A DNA stretch of 64,000 nucleotides, taken from Rhododendron vialii (lineage: Eukaryota; Streptophyta; Magnoliopsida; Ericales; Ericaceae). Within the stretch, counting starts at the first letter, position 1; each line of letters starts with the position of its first letter. The notes beneath the pieces were generated by a model, which worked only from the letters and a program-made list of their open reading frames with translations, made no database searches and was not told the DNA's origin. The translations under genes were made by a program, and so were the position numbers. This document shows positions 58,567 through 64,000 of the stretch, one piece after another. The stretch is taken from assembly GCF_030253575.1 (NCBI RefSeq), contig NC_080559.1, positions 26,314,501 to 26,378,500 of the forward strand, read 5' to 3'.

Positions 58567-61500
58567 ATGGAAGATTCTAGGGCTTGCACGGGACCAACCG
58601 GCGACCCGTACCACTCTCAAGCGGGGATCATCTCGAAGATCCGTCTGGAGAACTTCATGTGTCACAGTAACTTGGAAATCGAGTTTGGAGACTCGATCAA
58701 CTTCGTCACTGGCCAAAACGGAAGTGAGTTTCTTCTCTCGCTCTCTGTGTTTTTTGTGTGTTGGGTTACGTGTTTATGTGAAGCATTTGCAAGATTTCAC
58801 TTACGATTTTGACGTGCATAGGTGGAAAGAGTGCGATACTCACCGCGCTGTGTGTTGCTTTTGGGTGTCGAGCCAAAGGCACGCAGCGGGCGGCCACATT
58901 GAAAGATTTCATAAAGACGGGATGCAGGTTTGTAAGAAAATTGTCTATTTTTCAAAAAAAAAAATCTATATCCTATTAGTTGTATCTTTTGGGTTTGTTA
59001 TGTGTAAAGCCAAGTCACATTAATGCTTCCGTCTCAATCGCTTGATCTACGATCGCTGTCTCAATTTTGACTCTCGCACATCTTTGTAATCTGCGATCTT
59101 TTATAAGACACTTTCGCACTCATGCATGAGGCTTTTGTGACATAGGTTTAAAGTCAAAACTGTCTAGCAAAAGGGCAGCCTGGGCACAACAATAAGTTGT
59201 CTTTTTTATACATCTGTTTCCCTCAAAAAAAAGCAGAACAGCACCTTTGCCCTGTGATCCAGAAAATGCGCGGGCGTGCCAGAACCACAGTTGGTTCAAG
59301 TGTGGAAAGACCGACCTTTGCACAGGCAAATTGTGTTATTTTTTTGCCTCAAGGAATAGGACTTCGCCATTTTCTCAAGCAATGTAGAAAAATTAGTGAG
59401 CGCGGTGCTCAAATGGAAAGAAAGCCATTGAAATGGAAAATGCTCAGGATGTCCATTACCAAAAATAAAAAGTTACAACTATGGAGTTGATAGAATTGAA
59501 ATGTGCAGAAAAATAGACATAGTACTGGACAATGGAAATTGAAAGAGATAAAAGAAGAGCATTTGTTGTGTGGTCGGGGACCTTTTTCTTCTTCTTGTTT
59601 CGTCCTTATATAAAGGAAGCCATAACGGTTGAGAGTTCAACCTACACAAGCAGTAAGCGCAATCCAGTAACCCAGCTTTGATCTCCATTTGCATGTTTCT
59701 TGTGCACATCACAAGTCATTGCAGCACCAATTCTTTTCTTGCACAAGGCATGGCCATGTTGTTCCATTTCCTTCCTTGAAGGGACCCACTTCAAAGCACT
59801 TGATTTACATTTCATCAAAACATGGGTTAAAGAAATCCCAACTGTTTTTGCCTTATTTTTTGGTCAAATACTTGCGATGTGGTGCTTCCATATTGGTGGT
59901 CATTTTTGGGTACAAACAATAACCTAGTAACTATTATCTTGTTGGGTTTGTTATGGTTAAAGCCTAGTCACATAATCCTTTCGCTCTCAGTTGCCCCCTC
60001 AATTTGGGTTCTCGCGCGTGTTAGTAATTTGTGATGTTTTAGAAAGATGCTTTCACATTTGTGCTTGTGCATTCGAAATGACATAGGTTTAAGTCATGCA
60101 TTTGAAACTATTTAGCAGAAGGGCGTGGGTGCAACAGTAAGTTGTCCCAATATGGTCAGATGGCTACGGGTTTTATCATGGTAACAGCCTCTCCGCTTGT
60201 GGGGTAAGGCAGTGTACGTTCAACCCTTCAGATTCTGTGCACTGTTTAGCTCTTGTTTTTTTAATATTTAAAACTACGTAAAGAAATTTAAGTGACATTG
60301 TTACTTTGAAAACTGATAAGTTGATGGTTATGGATGGTGCTTGTTTTGTTTCATACTCATGGGAGGAGATGTTGGATGCTTGTAACCCGCACAATTGGTT
60401 GCAGAACGATATTGCTAGAATTTTGGTGGCTGAGTACTTTTCGGCGTTTGCTGGGGGCATGGTTTCTTTGGACTTAGAATTACATCCATATATCTGTTAC
60501 CCACGAGCTTCAAAGAAAAATGTCACTACAAGATTCTTATAGATTATTAACTGATATAGTTGATAGTGACACATGTATCAAGGTCCAACTTTAAGTTGAC
60601 TCTGTAGCAAGGGAATGGCTGATACTTATTGCCTTATTGGTGATGGTTATTGGTAATAGTAAGCAATTAGCACTGTCAACTTGACTTTGTCAACTATTGT
60701 TGCATACCATGAGGGGATCTACCCTTTCTTTGGACTGGCTGACATGGGTTTTGCAATCAAGAGGAAATGCTTGCATTACTTGAATTGAAACCCTTTGTTA
60801 GTGCTATCTATTTTGGTTATTCGATATGTTTAGGAAGATGAGTCGTCAGAAGCTATTGGTCACTCAATGACTGATAAGTAGTTTTAAATGGGCTCCATAA
60901 AGGCTAAGCAAGGGCCCTGACCAGAAGTATATTGACCGGCGAACAACAATAGGTGCTTTGTGCTAGTCAGTTTTTATTTTGAACTGGAAAGATTTACAGC
61001 AATTTCTGCTAGTCTATATTTTTGTTTTCTCGAATAATGGGAAAGAAAAGAATGCAGAAAGCGAAAAAAATTACTATGCTCAAGTAATTTTGTGAATTGA
61101 AAATATTGTGGGTTGTGGCTAACTTCTATGCTTCACTCTTTATTGGTAAATTAATTTCTCTTTTCCAGCTATTATCCTTCCAATGTTGGGCTCCAATGTT
61201 GGTGCCTTAGTTTTGCAATATCTCATGAAATTGCATCACTTGGCGAAGTCTTCCTGGGGGTGCTAACTGTTACTTATCTATTTGCAGCTATGCTGTTGTT
61301 GATCTTCAAATTAAAAATCAAGGCGATGATGCTTTTAAGCCAGATTTATATGGTGACATGATAATAATAGAACGCCGGATTTCGGAGACGACAAGTTCTC
61401 TTGTCTTGAAGAATCAGCAAGGTTTTACTATACATGCATCTTTTATGCTGTCTGAATTATTGCTTGCTGGAATTGCATGTGTAATTATATTTCAGAAGTA

Positions 61501-63863
61501 GAGAAGGACTTTATACTTTGCTTGACTCTGAGAAGACACAGCAGGAAGCGGGTGTGACCTTCAAAAACTGGATTTGTGGCTTCTGATTGCTGTTTTGCAT
61601 TCCCGGTTTCCCTATGTGTTCTTTTGTCCTTTCCTGAGATTCTTTGTTGTTTCGACTGTACATCTCAATCGTGCTTGTCGTGAAGGGGAAATCTTTAAAT
61701 AGAGATTATTCTTCATGGAATAAGACATGTTAAAGCATTAGTAATTGGCCTCTCCTGTTGCTCTGGGGCTCCACAAGACATTTTCAACATACCTCTTATG
61801 TTTGAACCTGACTTTCTCTTTTGGTGTTCGGACAGAAAGACACTATATTCGTCGATTGTGAACTATTTAAGCTGAATCTGTTTTGAATCAGAGGTTCTTT
61901 GAAAGCATACAATGGTGCAACAATTGAACATAGGGTGGGGGATGGGGAAGAGAAGGAAATGAGAGTTGTACTGTCTTGCATTTATGTGCCTGTGTGATGT
62001 TGCCTTCCTGTTTGTCATGTGCTTATCCTTAGTTTTTTTGTGTCCTGGTTGTGTGAAAATCTTAGACATATTGTTGTTTTGTTATTCATACTTTTGTGTG
62101 CCTTCAAATATCATGGCTGATATATTTCCATTTGACCAAAAAAAACATCGAGGCTGATGCATTAAATTTCCTAGATGCCATTGGGGTGGAGATTGTACTT
62201 GGGGAGTTGGGAGAGTTGATGATGGCAAGAATGGAAGGGTTCAAGGTCAAGTTAGAGACAGACCCTGGGTCAATACTGGCAAAGTGGCAACAATCCCTGA
62301 ATATAATGCATGTAGTGAATGATGTGTCCTTTCATGAGAGGTATTATGTTTCATGAAGGGCTTGGAGGCAAGGGGGGATTAAGTTGCTTGAGCTTGATGA
62401 TATACTTTTATAATTTTTATCTCAGGAAATGTTGAGATATATATAAGTTTAGCCTTGTATCTAGAAAGGAAAAACATCTATCCCATGTCCTTTGAACTTT
62501 CAGGTTGACTTTACTTTTTGACGCAAATTTGATTTTAGAAGCTGGCAGTTGTTTCTTTTTCTTCCTCGATCTGACATTTGTCCTTTTGTTGTGTGTGTTT
62601 GTGTGGGTGGAGTACATTTTTGTCATATTTGCCTGCCCTGTTTTTTATTGAGCTAATGATTGAATTAAGTTTGACAATGCACATCCAGATCGTAACACTG
62701 TTGATTTTGCAATTCTTTGTGCGTTCTTTTACATCTTTGCCTTCATGTCCACTGGAAAATGCAACATGGGCTTGTGGAATGGGATTATTCTTGTTACTAT
62801 CAGATGCTAATTTGGTGATTTATTTGAAGACTTGTAAAGGTTACTGAAGTAATGGCAGAGGTCCTGGTATTCACTTGCTCTGATTTCTGTTATTTGGCAG
62901 GAAGAAAGGTAGCTAGTCGCAGGGAGGATCTACGTGAGCTTGTGGAACATTTTAATGTGAGTTTTGTGTGGTACTATGAGCCGACTTTATGTGATACTGT
63001 ATTGTGTTATTTTCATTTGTTCAAGAGCAAAGGGACCATAGTTCCTTTGGGAACAGATAATACCTCATGGTTGGGATTATAATGTTGTGGCATTCAAGCA
63101 TAATGCCTTCTGTACTTGGCGCAAAACGTTGTGAATCTGTGATAATTTCAAAATAACAGTCTACTTACATGCTGAAACAGAAGATCTCTCCCTCTCTATG
63201 AGAATTAAAGAGGTGTGGGTATTCTACTTGCTTGAAAACATAACACCCATTCTTTTGATTTTCTCAGAACATTGTGCTTTCCATTCTGCAGATTGATGTC
63301 GAGAATCCATGTGTAATTATGAGTCAAGACAAAAGCAGAGAATTTTTGCATTCGGGGAATGACAAAGATAAATTCAAGGTAAGAAGTTGAATTCAGGAAC
63401 AACTCTTGCTGATGTATTTGTTAATGCATGTTGGGATCAATCTTTTGCTTCTCTAACTATGCGTTACTCAGTTCTTCAAGGCAACACTATTTGTTAATGC
63501 ATGTTGGGGTCAATCTTTCACTTCTAACTGTGCGTTACTCAGTTCTACTTCAAGGCTACACTGCTTCATCAAGTGGATGAGCTCTTGAAGAGTATCAGTA
63601 GTCAGCTGGTTGATGCAAATGAAGTTGTTAATGAGCTGGAATCCTCAATAAGACCAGTTGAAAAAGAACTTAAGGAGTTGCAAGAAAAAATTAAAAACAT
63701 GGAGCACATAGAAGAAATATCTCAAAAGGTGCAGCTGTTAAAGAAGAGGCTTGCATGGTCATGGGTTTATGATGTGGACAAGCAGCTTCAGGAACAAAGT
63801 GAAAAGATTGAGACTCTGAAAAGCCGTATACCTAAGTGCCAAGACCGGATTGATAGACAAATT
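58567..63863 (+). CDS. SMC6: SMC6, structural maintenance of chromosomes protein 6 (5' part)
   Basis: ATPase subunit of the nuclear SMC5/6 complex, which acts in recombinational DNA repair and sister-chromatid alignment. Six exons join in frame: 58567-58723, 58822-58927, 61288-61421, 62901-62956, 63292-63378 and 63543-63863, giving 287 codons; the gene continues past the window (full plant SMC6 is about 1050 residues). The Walker A motif GQNGSGKS is split by intron 1. Preceding it is IRLENFMCHSNLEIEFG, a strong SMC6 signature. CVIMSQDKSREFLHSGNDKDKF ends the N-lobe, and exon 6 begins the coiled coil (long Glu/Lys/Leu-rich helix with QVDELLKSISSQL). All introns are GT-AG. Intron 2 (2.36 kb) holds a repeated segment. 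The acceptor of exon 6 has a tandem decoy copy upstream. Plants often have two paralogues (SMC6A/B); which one this is cannot be told. Confidence 0.92.
59010..59215. repeat. Diverged dispersed repeat in SMC6 intron 2, copy 1
   Basis: It shares, in order, AAAGCC.AGTCACAT, TCTCGC, TGACATAGGTTTAA, GTCTAGCA, AAGGGC and GCACAACAATAAGTTGTC-like words with 59948-60150. GACATAGGTTTAAGTC resembles a degenerate tRNA B box, so it may be a decayed SINE. Confidence 0.45.
59948..60230. repeat. Diverged dispersed repeat in SMC6 intron 2, copy 2
   Basis: This is the partner of 59010-59215. It continues into CCTCTCCGCTTGTGGGGTAA and GGCAGTGTACGTTCAACCC, words reminiscent of the body of tRNA-derived SINEs in asterids. 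No A-tail or target-site duplication fixed. Confidence 0.4.
63415..63562 (+). repeat. ~72-bp tandem duplication across the exon 6 acceptor of SMC6
   Basis: Unit 1 (63415-63487) and unit 2 (63488-63562) share TATTTGTTAATGCATGTTGG, CAATCTTT, GCGTTACTCAGTTCT and TTCAAGGC.ACACT. Unit 2 contains the real acceptor (AG 63541-63542) and the first codons of exon 6. Unit 1 contains a decoy AG at 63470-63471 followed by a diverged copy of the exon start lacking three bases. Confidence 0.85.
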
Positions 63864-64000
63864 GTGAGTAACAAGCATCTAGGTGCTTTTGACTTGTGAC
63901 TGTCTAGCATCTTCATCTCTTTTGGTTGGAATGATGGTTAACCACCCACTATAGCATATTCACCTGGTTGATTTGGTCTTTGAAGTACTAAATTCTAAAT

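Noticed and set aside
60306..60542. 78-codon frame in SMC6 intron 2 with a hint of a UPF0481-like stretch
   Set aside because: The resemblance is a few residues only and does not extend; it sits between confirmed SMC6 exons.

Overview
The window is nuclear DNA from a flowering plant, almost certainly a eudicot. The evidence is the GT-AG introns, the identity of the genes, and plant-type transposons: a Sirevirus-like Ty1/copia element, tRNA-derived SINEs with an Au-like 3' end, many MITEs, and Stowaway and CACTA ends. I cannot name the species from sequence alone.

Five protein-coding genes are supported, all on the + strand. (1) RPL15, ribosomal protein eL15, 4 exons at 2804-5018, behind a textbook ribosomal-protein promoter of site II boxes plus a telo-box. 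(2) RFT1-like ER protein of the N-glycosylation pathway, 14 exons at 7010-17139, 520 aa. (3) An intronless CAF1/CNOT7-type deadenylase, 19300-20115, 271 aa. (4) A TDR/PXY-type LRR receptor kinase, 2 exons at 40600-44641, 1031 aa. (5) The 5' part of SMC6, six exons visible from 58567, running off the right edge. They act in unrelated housekeeping and developmental processes (translation, glycosylation, mRNA decay, vascular signalling, DNA repair) and form no cluster.

The rest is transposon-rich. Region 1-2550 is a patchwork of MITEs and a hAT-like end. Region 20.1-40.3 kb holds no intact gene; it contains a SINE with perfect 13-bp target-site duplications, an RNase H fragment of a LINE, a duplicated LTR-like segment, a CACTA end with a Stowaway inside it, a 1.55-kb solo LTR, Tourist-type MITEs and long hairpins.

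The most striking region is 47.8-58.1 kb, a stack of nested insertions. An old palindromic MITE contains a Tourist-like MITE and also a small hAT-like element. The hAT-like element contains a very young, complete Sirevirus-like copia retrotransposon on the minus strand, with two 1067-bp LTRs that I read as identical and target site AAGAG. That element in turn contains a 637-bp solo LTR of another family (target site CTGAC). The copia LTR carries nine 13-14-bp repeats just upstream of its TATA box. Six match the consensus of the plant M-phase-specific activator (MSA) element bound by MYB3R factors, which suggests cell-cycle-phased transcription. The same element carries, beyond pol, a 90-codon ORF for a two-pass membrane protein with what looks like its own TATA box and upstream 22-bp repeats. 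Gag and pol are separated by a TGA and a TAG in different frames, so how Pol is made is an open question.

Three 132-bp copies of one MITE family (TIR starting GGAAAATGACGG, 9-bp duplications for two copies) are present. Two of them lie in the proximal upstream regions of RPL15 and SMC6.
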